A DNA stretch of 64,000 nucleotides from Oscillospiraceae bacterium (GTDB lineage Bacteria; Bacillota; Clostridia; Oscillospirales; Oscillospiraceae), in assembly GCA_017540645.1 (NCBI GenBank), contig JAFYAQ010000018.1, positions 1 to 64,000 on the forward strand. The letters are read 5' to 3'. The notes below the pieces were generated by a model. It was not told the DNA's origin. It saw only the letters and a program-made list of their open reading frames with translations, and ran no database searches. The position numbers were made by a program, and so were the translations under genes. Every line of letters starts with the position of its first letter. The first letter of the stretch is position 1. This document shows, piece by piece, positions 26,074 to 33,590 of this stretch.

Positions 26074-27131
26074 AGCGGGAGATCGTTTCCCAGGCGCTGA
26101 ACCTGTTGGACGAAAGGCACATCACCCAGGCGGCGGTCTTTGATCCCGGAGCCATACACCAACTCCCGGAAAGGATCGTACAAATGAAAACGAAACGCAT
26201 CATATCCATCGCCCTGGCCGCGGCACTGATCCTGGCCCTGGGCATCGCGGCCTACGCCGCCTGGAGCATCCATGCGGCCCGGCAGCGGGAGCTGAAGGAG
26301 GACTTCCGCATCGAGGAAAACCAGGTGAGCAGCTATGTGGAATACGCCCTCCCCGACGGACAGGAGGACGGCCTGGTGCTGCTCTCCGCCGTGAACGACG
26401 GGCAGGAACAGCGGGCGTATGTGAACATCTCCCCCGTCTCGGAGGAGGAAGCCGCCGCTTTCCCGGACAACGCCAGATACATTTGGCGCATCGAGGGGAC
26501 GGAGATCGGCGGCAGCGCCGCCCCCCAGCTGCCGGTGGAGATGTCACTGTCGGGGGTGGAGGAGATCCGGGAAGCCGTACGGAATTATTCCTACGATAAA
26601 GAAACCCAGACCCTGACGCTGCAATGCCTGATGGACGTCAACTTCCTCAAAAAGGCAATGAAGGAACTGGGCACGGAGAGCCTCCCCCTTCGGATCGATA
26701 TGATCATCGGGGAAAGCGAGCCCAGAACCTTTGGCCCGATCGCCTTCCGTCTTACCGAAGAACAGAGCCGGTACTTCGACTTTGGGCACGCGGTCTACCA
26801 CGATGAGGAGCTGGACCGGGACATGGAGATCGTGGGCCTGGAGCTGACCCCCTTCTCCGCCGTGTGGAAGGTGAACTACGAGGGGGCCGCCGACTTCCAC
26901 AAGCCGGGAGCGGACCAGGAGGCCTACGGCCCCTGGAGCCAGCTGGAGGACAAGGTCTGCATGGAGGCAAGGATCGTTTTTGCCGACGGGACGGAGTTCT
27001 CCACCGGCGGGGCCCTGACCACGCCCTTTGAAAACGGCACGGTGAATCAGTTCTGCGGCTGGGGCAGCGCCATCGATATCGACGCGGTGGAGCGCATCGT
27101 CCTGGGCGAGCAGGTGCTCTGGCAGAAGTAA
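26070..27131 (+). CDS. Membrane anti-sigma-like protein with unique outer domain (pair 3)
   Basis: A 353-residue single-pass protein. The N-terminus IVSQALNLLDERHITQAAVFDP matches the inhibitor motif of pairs 1 and 2. The membrane anchor (about 43-63) is coded by the 96-bp block shared with pair 2. The outer part (290 residues) has alternating strands, e.g. VEYALPDGQEDGLVLLSAVN, LEVEMS-type segments and a C-terminal CGWGSAIDIDAVERIVLGEQ. I do not recognise a named domain. The C-terminal pattern is seen in other clostridial sigma-linked membrane proteins. By context it is the sensor/inhibitor of the upstream sigma. Confidence 0.74.
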   Translation: MKREIVSQALNLLDERHITQAAVFDPGAIHQLPERIVQMKTKRIISIALAAALILALGIAAYAAWSIHAARQRELKEDFRIEENQVSSYVEYALPDGQEDGLVLLSAVNDGQEQRAYVNISPVSEEEAAAFPDNARYIWRIEGTEIGGSAAPQLPVEMSLSGVEEIREAVRNYSYDKETQTLTLQCLMDVNFLKKAMKELGTESLPLRIDMIIGESEPRTFGPIAFRLTEEQSRYFDFGHAVYHDEELDRDMEIVGLELTPFSAVWKVNYEGAADFHKPGADQEAYGPWSQLEDKVCMEARIVFADGTEFSTGGALTTPFENGTVNQFCGWGSAIDIDAVERIVLGEQVLWQK

Positions 27132-27149
27132 AGAAGCATAGGATCTGCT

Positions 27150-27178
27150 GGGAGGGCCGGTTTTCGGCCCTCCCGTTT
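27150..27178 (+). terminator. Terminator after pair 3
   Basis: GGGAGGGCCG / CGGCCCTCCC with a short TTTT loop, followed by GTTTTGC. Confidence 0.8.
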
Positions 27179-27188
27179 TGCAAAAGAT

Positions 27189-27217
27189 TTGCTTCTCCGC
27201 CCGATCCGTGCTACAAT
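27189..27217 (+). promoter_or_regulatory. Sigma-A-type promoter for the ylmH-like gene
   Basis: TTGCTT (27189-27194), a 17-bp spacer and TACAAT (27212-27217). The predicted start of transcription, near 27224, is next to the ATG at 27225, so the message may be leaderless. Confidence 0.6.
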
Positions 27218-27224
27218 ACCGGCC

Positions 27225-27969
27225 ATGGAAACGAATGAATTGCTGCGCCGGGGGGGAGGATCTCGCCTCCCGCTGCGAGAGATCCAACATGCTGACCCAT
27301 ACCGGCTTTCTTACTCCCGCGGAGCAGCGGGAGCTTTCCGTCTGGGCCGAACACCGGGGCTGTGCCGTCGCCTTTCACGGGGGCGGGGCGGACTGCGAGC
27401 GCCGCTGCGCCTTCTTCCTGCCGGACTATCTGAGCGCGGAGGAACTGGACGCGGAGGATACCATCCGCGCCGTGGCCTTTGAGAGCTTTTTCGGCCGGCC
27501 CGGCCACCGGGACTACCTGGGGGCGGCCCTGGCCTTGGGCATCCGCCGGGAGTGGCTGGGGGATATCCGCATCCTGGGGGATCGGGCCTTCTGCTTCTGC
27601 CTGAAGAGCGTAGAGGGCACCCTGCTCTCCCTGGACCGGGCGGGACGCTGTACCGTCCGGGGGCGGAGCATTCCCCTCGCGGAGGTCCCGGCGGAGGAGG
27701 TGCAGGTGGAGACCCTGCGCTTCACCGTGGCCTCCCTGCGGCTGGACGCGGTATGCGCCGGAATGTTCCGCCTGAGCCGCACCGCCGCCGCCCAGGAGAT
27801 CCGTCTGGGGGCCGTCAGCCTCAACTATGCCCCCTGCCTCCGGCCGGACGCCGCCGTGGAGGAGGGGGACGTGATCTCTCTGCGGGGCAAGGGCAAGGGG
27901 AGCGTCAAGGAGATCGGGGGCCGATCCCGGAAGGAGCGGCTGTTTCTCACCGTGGAGCGAAGAAAATAA
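27225..27969 (+). CDS. YlmH-like S4-domain RNA-binding protein, with a probable frameshift near the start
   Basis: The main frame (TTG start possible at 27178, ATG at 27289) encodes MLTHTGFLTPAEQREL and continues to a C-terminal S4 domain (LRLDAVCAGMFRLSRTAAAQEIRLGAVSLNY), as in YlmH proteins of the divisome region. The expected YlmH start, METNELLRR, is at 27225 but in another frame. Removing one G from the G7 run at 27250-27256 joins METNELLRRG directly to EDLASRCERSNMLTHTG, giving a normal protein of about 248 residues. So there is either a sequencing/assembly error, a true mutation, a slippery site, or a shorter protein from 27289. The role is probably RNA or ribosome binding (in streptococci, stalled 50S rescue is reported for RqcP/YlmH relatives). 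Confidence 0.7.
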
Positions 27970-27984
27970 TTGGGAGGATAGAGC

Positions 27985-29775
27985 ATGATCGCAGAACGTT
28001 TGACCCGGCTGCGCGCCGAGATGGAGCGCAGGGGCATCGACATTTACATCGTCCCCACCGCCGACTTTCACGAATCCGAGTATGTGGGGGAGCATTTCAA
28101 GGCCCGGGAGTTCATCACCGGCTTCACCGGCTCCGCCGGCACCGCGGTGGTGACGGCTCAGGAGGCCGGGCTCTGGACCGACGCCCGGTATTTTCTCCAG
28201 GCGGAACGCCAGCTTGAAAACAGCACCGTCACCCTCTACAAGATGGGAGAGGAGGGGGTGCCCACCCTGACCGCGTTTCTCCGGGACAAGCTGCCCCAGG
28301 GGGGCTGCCTGGGCTTTGACGGCCGGGTGATCAACGCGGTGCTGGGCAAGAGCCTGGAGGAGATCGCCGGGGAAAAGGGCGGACGCGTGTACGCCCAAGA
28401 GGACCTGGTGGATCGGATCTGGACGGACCGGCCGCCCCTGAGCGCGGCGAAGGCCTGGGTGCTGGAGGAAAAGTACGCCGGGCGCAGCACGGCCGACAAG
28501 CTCTCCGACGTCCGGGCTGAAATGAAGAAGGCCGGGGCCACGATCCACCTGCTGACTTCCCTGTACGATATCGCCTGGCTGCTGAATCTCCGGGGCGGAG
28601 ATATCGACTATGTGCCGGTGGTGCTGTCCTATCTGGCGCTGACGGAGACCGAGTGTCTGTGGTTCGTCCAGCCGGAGGTGCTGAGCGATGAGGTGAGGGC
28701 GCTGCTTGCGCAAAACCGGGTGGAGCTCCGGCCCTACCAGGCGTTTTACGACTACGCCGGGGACATCCCGGCGGGGGAGCGGGTGCTGCTGGACCGGAAG
28801 GTGTGCAGCTACCGGCTGTGCGACGCCCTGGGAGCGGGGGTGACGGTGCTGGACCGGCCCAATCCCAGTACCCGGATGAAGGCCGTCAAGAACAGCGTGG
28901 AGATCGAAAACATCCGCGCCGCCCATGTGAAGGACGCGGTGGCCGTCTGCAAATTCATCTGCTGGCTGAAAAAGAACATCGGTATCCTGCCCATGACGGA
29001 GATCTCCGCCTCCGACTACCTGGCGGCTCGCCGGGCGGAGCAGGAGGGCTTTTTGGAGCTGAGCTTTGAGACCATTTGCTCCTACGGCCCCCACGCCGCC
29101 ATCGTACACTACGCCGCGACTCCCGAGACGGATATTCCCCTCCGGCCGGAGGGCATGCTGCTGGTGGACTCCGGCGGCCACTATCTGGAGGGCAGCACGG
29201 ATATCACCCGCACCATCGCCCTGGGGCCGGTGACGGAGGAGATGCGCCGCCGCTTTACCATGGTGGCCCGCTCTCACCTGGATCTGGCCATGGCCCGCTT
29301 CCTCTACGGCTGCTCGGGCCTGAACCTGGATATCCTGGCCCGGGGACCTCTGTGGGAAGAGGGGCTGGACTACAAGCACGGCACCGGCCACGGCGTGGGC
29401 TACGCTCTGAACGTCCACGAAGGACCCAACGGCTTCCGCTGGAAACAGTCCCCGGAGCGGAGCGAGGGGGCCGTGCTGGAGGAAGGCATGGTGACCACCG
29501 ACGAGCCGGGCTACTACCTGGAGGGGCAATACGGCATCCGCACCGAGAGCGAACTGCTGTGCCGCCGGGGGGAAAAGAACGAGTTCGGGCAGTTCATGTA
29601 CTTTGAGAATGTGACCTATGTGCCCATCGACCGGGATCTGCTGATCCCGGAGGAACTGAACGAGCGGGAGCGGCGCTATCTCAACGACTACCATCAGCGG
29701 GTGGTCGAGATCGTCTCTCCCCATCTGACGGAGGAGGAACAGGCGTGGCTGCGGGCAGCCTGCGCGCCGGTGTAA
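27985..29775 (+). CDS. Xaa-Pro aminopeptidase (M24B)
   Basis: A 596-residue metallopeptidase that removes N-terminal residues before proline. It has two N-terminal creatinase-like domains (1-145 and 150-300) and a pita-bread catalytic domain (from about 305). Metal ligands visible are Asp395 (LLVDSGGHY), Asp406 (TDITRTI), His469 (HGTGHGVGYAL) and the Glu residues in TTDEPGYY and RTESELL. The three-domain length is that of the long PepP/AMPP class found in Firmicutes and eukaryotes. It is cytosolic, with no signal peptide, and lies 16 bp downstream of the ylmH-like gene, probably co-transcribed. Confidence 0.94.
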   Translation: MIAERLTRLRAEMERRGIDIYIVPTADFHESEYVGEHFKAREFITGFTGSAGTAVVTAQEAGLWTDARYFLQAERQLENSTVTLYKMGEEGVPTLTAFLRDKLPQGGCLGFDGRVINAVLGKSLEEIAGEKGGRVYAQEDLVDRIWTDRPPLSAAKAWVLEEKYAGRSTADKLSDVRAEMKKAGATIHLLTSLYDIAWLLNLRGGDIDYVPVVLSYLALTETECLWFVQPEVLSDEVRALLAQNRVELRPYQAFYDYAGDIPAGERVLLDRKVCSYRLCDALGAGVTVLDRPNPSTRMKAVKNSVEIENIRAAHVKDAVAVCKFICWLKKNIGILPMTEISASDYLAARRAEQEGFLELSFETICSYGPHAAIVHYAATPETDIPLRPEGMLLVDSGGHYLEGSTDITRTIALGPVTEEMRRRFTMVARSHLDLAMARFLYGCSGLNLDILARGPLWEEGLDYKHGTGHGVGYALNVHEGPNGFRWKQSPERSEGAVLEEGMVTTDEPGYYLEGQYGIRTESELLCRRGEKNEFGQFMYFENVTYVPIDRDLLIPEELNERERRYLNDYHQRVVEIVSPHLTEEEQAWLRAACAPV

Positions 29776-29796
29776 TTATCCCGCCAGACTTACCAA

Positions 29797-29830
29797 GGGA
29801 GAGCCGGGCTTTGCCTGGCTCTCCCTTGAA
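29797..29830 (+). terminator. Terminator of the aminopeptidase gene
   Basis: GGGAGAGCC / GGCTCTCCC with an 11-nt loop, followed by TTGAAT. The T tail is poor, so read-through toward the RNA gene region (antisense) is possible. Confidence 0.55.
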
Positions 29831-29832
29831 TA

Positions 29833-29863
29833 AAAAAAGGAGGCGCGTTGCCGCGCCTCCCGG
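29833..29863 (-). terminator. Terminator of the structured RNA
   Basis: GGAGGCGCG-GCAA-CGCGCCTCC followed by TTTTTTTATT on the minus strand. Confidence 0.85.
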
Positions 29864-30024
29864 TCCGCGAATGTCGTGGGGGCCCAATTAGAACCTGCAC
29901 GTCTCGGCAGGTGGGTCGCGGCCCTTGCGCTTTCATGCTTCCAACGTCCGGCAAAAACCGGGAGGCCTGCAATACACGCCCGGAGCGCTGCGTCCCTTAT
30001 TTCTAATGTGGGTTTAAATGGACC
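29833..30024 (-). ncRNA. Structured small RNA, candidate 6S RNA
   Basis: No coding frame is evident. The minus strand reads as a RNA of about 190 nt closed by long-range pairs. GGTCC (30020-30024) pairs with GGACC (29862-29866), and CCCACATTAGAA (30001-30012) pairs with TTCTAATTGGG (29883-29893). Inside are local hairpins, e.g. ACCTGC/GCAGGT and CCGG/CCGG. A GC-rich terminator (GGAGGCGCG/CGCGCCTCC plus T7) ends it at about 29833. Length, rod-like closure with an open centre and a terminator fit 6S RNA (ssrS), which binds sigma-A RNA polymerase. I recognise the type from structure, not from a covariance search; another RNA class is possible. Confidence 0.5.
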
Positions 30025-30059
30025 CTGTACATAAAAATGTGCCACGGGCACCGCAGAAC

Positions 30060-30212
30060 CTTATTTCAAATTTGAAACGCTGTTTCAAACTTGAGCTTCT
30101 CACGCTTATCGCACTCGGCTTACGGGGGACAAGCCTCGTTTGGTCGGCGCGAGGACTCGCATTGCTCGTCTCAAGGTGTTTTTGCCGCGGCAGAGCTGCG
30201 GCAAAAACGTTA
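30060..30212. repeat. Intergenic stretch with several inverted repeats
   Basis: Between the structured RNA and the DUF1292 gene I see no ORF but several repeats. They are the palindrome TTTCAAATTTGAAA (near 30063-30077), a second TTTCAAA copy, distant CTTGAG/CTCAAG arms, and an 11-bp stem GTTTTTGCCGC / GCGGCAAAAAC (30178-30208). The last may end the DUF1292 transcript although it lacks a T tail. The whole may be a dispersed intergenic repeat; nothing else is evident. Confidence 0.4.
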
Positions 30213-30234
30213 TTCGATGAGAATATCGTTTGCT

Positions 30235-30537
30235 TTATTCCTGATCGCCGGAATCTTCTTCCTCGGCGTCCAGCAGGGCCTGGTAGGTCTCATAGACCCG
30301 ATCCAGTTCCTCCTCGTCGTCCACGGAATCGTAAATCTCCTCTCCGTCCTCCTCGCCGCAGCGAAGGATGATGAGACCGTAATCCGGATCGTCCACGTCC
30401 ATCTCGTCGATATCCGCCGGGGTGAAGATGGCATAGGTCTTGCCCTCCACCTCCAGGGTATCCAGAAGCTCCAGCTCGTATTCGTTGCCGTCCTCATCCT
30501 GGATGGTGATGATATCGCCGCCAAAATCGTTATCCAT
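30235..30537 (-). CDS. DUF1292 family protein (YrzB-like)
   Basis: A 100-residue very acidic cytosolic protein. DIITIQDEDGNEYELELLDTLEVEGKTYAIF is the typical DUF1292 start and the C-terminus is Glu/Asp-rich. The family is common in Firmicutes, where it often sits beside yrrK/ruvX and alaS; the function is unknown. The start MDNDFGG at 30537 has AGGGG 7 nt upstream. The ATG two codons earlier (30543) is only one base from that site and is less likely. It is monocistronic here with its own promoter. Confidence 0.88.
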   Translation of the reverse strand: MDNDFGGDIITIQDEDGNEYELELLDTLEVEGKTYAIFTPADIDEMDVDDPDYGLIILRCGEEDGEEIYDSVDDEEELDRVYETYQALLDAEEEDSGDQE

Positions 30538-30607
30538 GAGCATACCCCTTTCTTCTCTTGCCGCCCGGTATGGGGGCTATCCTCTGTTATGGATCGTTTC
30601 TAAGAGT

Positions 30608-30635
30608 ATTATACCATGTGGAAGGTAAAAATCAA
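30608..30635 (-). promoter_or_regulatory. Sigma-A-type promoter for the DUF1292 gene
   Basis: On the minus strand: TTGATT (30630-30635), a 16-bp spacer and TATAAT (30608-30613). Confidence 0.65.
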
Positions 30636-30756
30636 GGGCGGAAAATGTCGCCCTTTCATGCCGAAGCGCAGGGAAAAGCGAACGGATGGGCCCTTTTGTG
30701 CGTCTTTTGGGCAGAGTAAAAATTTTTTATTTCGGATACAATAATGCGGGAAACTA

Positions 30757-30765
30757 TGCTATAAT
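30757..30765 (+). promoter_or_regulatory. Extended -10 promoter for the PBP gene
   Basis: TGCTATAAT, an extended -10 element, 52 bp before the ATG; no good -35 box is seen at 17 bp. Confidence 0.55.
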
Positions 30766-30816
30766 ATAAGGTAACCTTGCATCAAGGCGCCTTTTGACCA
30801 TCTCCGGGAGGATACC

Positions 30817-32967
30817 ATGAAAGAAAATTCTCCGAAAAAGAAAGAACGCCGCGCCGTCAGCCGCCGACTGCGCGTTGCCGGCCGGGTGGGAGACGCAGCC
30901 GTCACCACCGTTGGGGACGTGCTGCGTCTGGTGCTGCGTCTGGCGATCTCCGCGGTGCTGATCCTCCTGTGCGCGGGGCTGCTGTTCGGCTGTATTTTTG
31001 CCTATTATGTGAAAAACACCCTGACCACCGATCTGAACATCTCCCTGTCGGACTACTCCCTGTCCCTGTCCAGCACCATCTGGGCCTATAACCCGGACGG
31101 CTCACTGGCAGAGCTGGCGGTGCTGCAGACGGATGAGAACCGGACCTGGGTGGACTACGAGGATATCCCCCCCTACCTGGAGCACGCCGCCGTGGCCATT
31201 GAGGACAAGCGTTTCTACGAGCACAAGGGCGTGGACTGGTACCGCACCGCCGGCGCCTTTGTGAACATGTTCCTGGGCATGAAAAACGACTTCGGCGGCT
31301 CCACCATCACCCAGCAGCTGCTGAAAAACGTGACCACGGAGGACGATGTGACCGTCCAGCGCAAGCTGGTGGAGATCTTCCGGGCGCTGGATCTGGAAAA
31401 GAAATACACCAAGGAAGAAATCATGCTCTGGTATCTGAATGTGGTGTATTTCGGAGAGGGCGCCTACGGCGTGTACGAGGCGGCGGACACCTATTTCGGC
31501 AAGGATATCCAGGACCTGAGCCTGGCCCAGTGCGCCAGCATCATCGGCATCACCAACAACCCCTCGCTCTACAGCCCCTTTGTCAGCGTGAAGCGCAACG
31601 CCGACCGGACAAAGATCATCCTCTATGAAATGTACGATCAGGGCTATATCAGCCTACAGGAGTATCGGGATGCGGTGGCCGACGTGGACGGCGACGAGCT
31701 GCACTTTGTCCGGGGCGAGAACGAGGTATATCAGCAGGAGATCTATTCCTACTATGTGGAGACGGTGATCAGCGACGTGCTTTCCGATCTCCAGAACCGG
31801 CTGGGCCTGTCCTCGGAGGCGGCCCGCCAGCTCCTCTATCACGGAGGCTATCAGATCTATGCCTGTGTGGATCAAAACGTACAGGCCATTGTGGACTCTG
31901 TCTACTCCGACCCGGACAGTATGCCCAAGCCCTATTACGCCAGCACCCAGCCCCTGCAGTCGGCCTGCATCGTCCAGGATCCCTATACCGGGGAGATCAA
32001 GGCCATCGGCGGCGCCATCGGCGAGAAGACCAAAAACTTCAACTGGAACTACGCCATCAATGCCCGGCGTCCCGCCGGTTCCTCCATCAAGCCCCTGGCG
32101 GTGTACGGCCCGGCCATGGATCTGGGCCTGATCAGCGAGTCCACCCTGGTGAACGACAGCCCCAACGTATCCCTCCGGGGGACCTGGTGGTATCCCCGAA
32201 ACTCCGGTGGCTACAGCGGCATCATCACCATCTGGGATGCCCTGGTGGCCTCCAAGAACACCGTTTCCGCCCAGATTCTGGATAAGCTGACCCCCACGGT
32301 CTCCTTTGAGTATCTGACCGACCGGATGGGCTTCAATCTGGTGGAGGCCGACCGGGACTACGCGCCTCTGGCCCTGGGCCAGTTCACCAACGGCGTCACC
32401 GTCCGGGAGATGGCCCAGGCCTACTCCACCTTCCCCAACGACGGGGTCATGACCTACGGCCGGACCTACTCCCTGGTCACGGACTCCAACGGAGTCACCG
32501 TGCTGGAAAACAACGTCCGCACCAGCAACGTGTTCAACACGGACGCCGCCCGCTGCATGACCGAAATGCTGGAGGCCGCCGCCTGGTACGGCACCGGCTA
32601 TGAGGTCTACCTGGGCTACGGGAAAATGCCCGTGGCGGGGAAGACCGGCACCACCTCCGACGACTGCGACCGCTGGTTCTGCGGCTTCTCCCCCTACTAC
32701 GTGCTGGCGGTCTGGACCGGCTATGAGATGCCCACCACTATGTATTATTCCGGCAACCCCGCCGCCCAGATCTGGCGCCGGATTATGGCTCCCATCAACG
32801 ACCCCCTGCCGGTGATCCAGTTCAACGACCCGGTGACACGGGGCGGCGATACGGGCATTTTCGGCAATCTGGAGATCACGCCGGAACCCACGCTCACCCC
32901 GGCTCCCACCACGGTCCCCACCGAGATCCCCGCGGAAACCCCGCAGGTCACGGTGGTCACACCGTAA
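30817..32967 (+). CDS. Class A penicillin-binding protein (PBP1a-like)
   Basis: A 716-residue bifunctional peptidoglycan synthase. A basic cytosolic tail and one transmembrane helix (about 44-66) precede the GT51 glycosyltransferase domain, with catalytic Glu129 in VAIEDKRFYEHKG and the second motif GGSTITQQLLKN. The transpeptidase domain has SxxK at Ser422-Lys425 (PAGSSIKPLA), ASKNT as the SxN motif and VAGKTGTT as KTG. The C-terminus ends in a Pro/Thr-rich tail (TPEPTLTPAPTTVPT). It acts at the outer membrane face on lipid II. It is complete and probably a single-gene unit. Confidence 0.95.
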   Translation: MKENSPKKKERRAVSRRLRVAGRVGDAAVTTVGDVLRLVLRLAISAVLILLCAGLLFGCIFAYYVKNTLTTDLNISLSDYSLSLSSTIWAYNPDGSLAELAVLQTDENRTWVDYEDIPPYLEHAAVAIEDKRFYEHKGVDWYRTAGAFVNMFLGMKNDFGGSTITQQLLKNVTTEDDVTVQRKLVEIFRALDLEKKYTKEEIMLWYLNVVYFGEGAYGVYEAADTYFGKDIQDLSLAQCASIIGITNNPSLYSPFVSVKRNADRTKIILYEMYDQGYISLQEYRDAVADVDGDELHFVRGENEVYQQEIYSYYVETVISDVLSDLQNRLGLSSEAARQLLYHGGYQIYACVDQNVQAIVDSVYSDPDSMPKPYYASTQPLQSACIVQDPYTGEIKAIGGAIGEKTKNFNWNYAINARRPAGSSIKPLAVYGPAMDLGLISESTLVNDSPNVSLRGTWWYPRNSGGYSGIITIWDALVASKNTVSAQILDKLTPTVSFEYLTDRMGFNLVEADRDYAPLALGQFTNGVTVREMAQAYSTFPNDGVMTYGRTYSLVTDSNGVTVLENNVRTSNVFNTDAARCMTEMLEAAAWYGTGYEVYLGYGKMPVAGKTGTTSDDCDRWFCGFSPYYVLAVWTGYEMPTTMYYSGNPAAQIWRRIMAPINDPLPVIQFNDPVTRGGDTGIFGNLEITPEPTLTPAPTTVPTEIPAETPQVTVVTP

Positions 32968-32968
32968 G

Positions 32969-32999
32969 AAAAGGACCTGCTGCAAAAAGCGGTCCTTCG
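32969..32999 (+). terminator. Weak hairpin after the PBP gene
   Basis: AAGGACC / GGTCCTT with an AAAAAGC-containing loop directly after the stop; no clear T tract. Confidence 0.4.
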
Positions 33000-33018
33000 T
33001 AAGAAAGTTTATATTTTT

Positions 33019-33056
33019 CTGGAAATGGCATGATCTTCAGGTCATGCCATTTCCAG
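33019..33056. repeat. Perfect 15-bp inverted repeat at the edge of the AT-rich island
   Basis: CTGGAAATGGCATGA (33019-33033) and its exact complement (33042-33056) with an 8-bp centre. The right arm encodes the last codons of the recombinase remnant. It could be a terminator, an element end or an attachment-site remnant; the flanking A/T run is on the wrong side for a normal minus-strand terminator. Confidence 0.55.
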
Positions 33057-33347
33057 TTCCATCAGTTCACTCAGCGGGATAAACCCTATCAGATCATAGC
33101 AGATGTGGATGTTCTGGCGGCGTTTTCCGCTGCTTTTGTCCGGAGCCCCAATATAGATAACCTTGATGAGCTCATGAGCCGCGTACGGCGTCAATTCGGT
33201 CATATCCGCGTACTTCCTGACCTTCTGAATGAAAATTTCAAGATTCTGATTCTGTTGTTCCTGTGTTTCAATTTCCTGCCGTAAGACTTTTGCTTCCGCT
33301 TTCAGGTCGCGCTGCTCATCCTCATAGGTCCGGCTCATTAAGAACAC
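33042..33347 (-). pseudogene. C-terminal remnant of a large serine recombinase (DUF4368)
   Basis: About 98 residues (SRTYEDEQRDLKAEAKVLRQ, a coiled coil, then YADMTELTPYAAHELIKVIYIG and NIHICYDLIGFIPLSEL) match the DUF4368-type C-terminus of large serine recombinases of clostridial transposons. The catalytic serine domain, the recombinase domain and the zinc ribbon are missing, and the sequence upstream is unrelated. This is therefore a broken gene left after loss of a mobile element. It marks the left edge of an AT-rich segment. Confidence 0.8.
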
Positions 33348-33590
33348 ATCCCAAACCCAGAAATCACACTTCGTGTGAGCAGCGCGTTTTCACGCTTTCA
33401 CAAAAATGAAATGTGCATCATTGAACCAGAAATTGTTTAAAATTTTATCAGCAGTTTTTGGGAAGTCTCAGATATTCGTAAGTATTTCCTGAAAATCCTC
33501 ATATGCGTCTCTGCTTAGACCAATGAGTAATTCTATTTTGCTACTAATGCAAAAAAGCGGATCTATTACTTTAACTAATATCCGCTTTAA
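33348..33590. other. Gene-free AT-rich spacer in the island
   Basis: No supported gene. Visible are a small TCACAC/GTGTGA palindrome near 33366-33380 and, at 33551-33588, the stem AAAGCGGAT/ATCCGCTTT. On the minus strand that stem is followed by TTTTTTG and is the terminator of the two small genes to the right. Confidence 0.6.

Noticed and set aside
29776..30060. tRNA, tmRNA, SRP or RNase P RNA in the non-coding region
   Set aside because: No cloverleaf, no CCA end, no GGAAGGAAGC-type SRP loop and no RNase P core motifs; 6S RNA is the better structural match.
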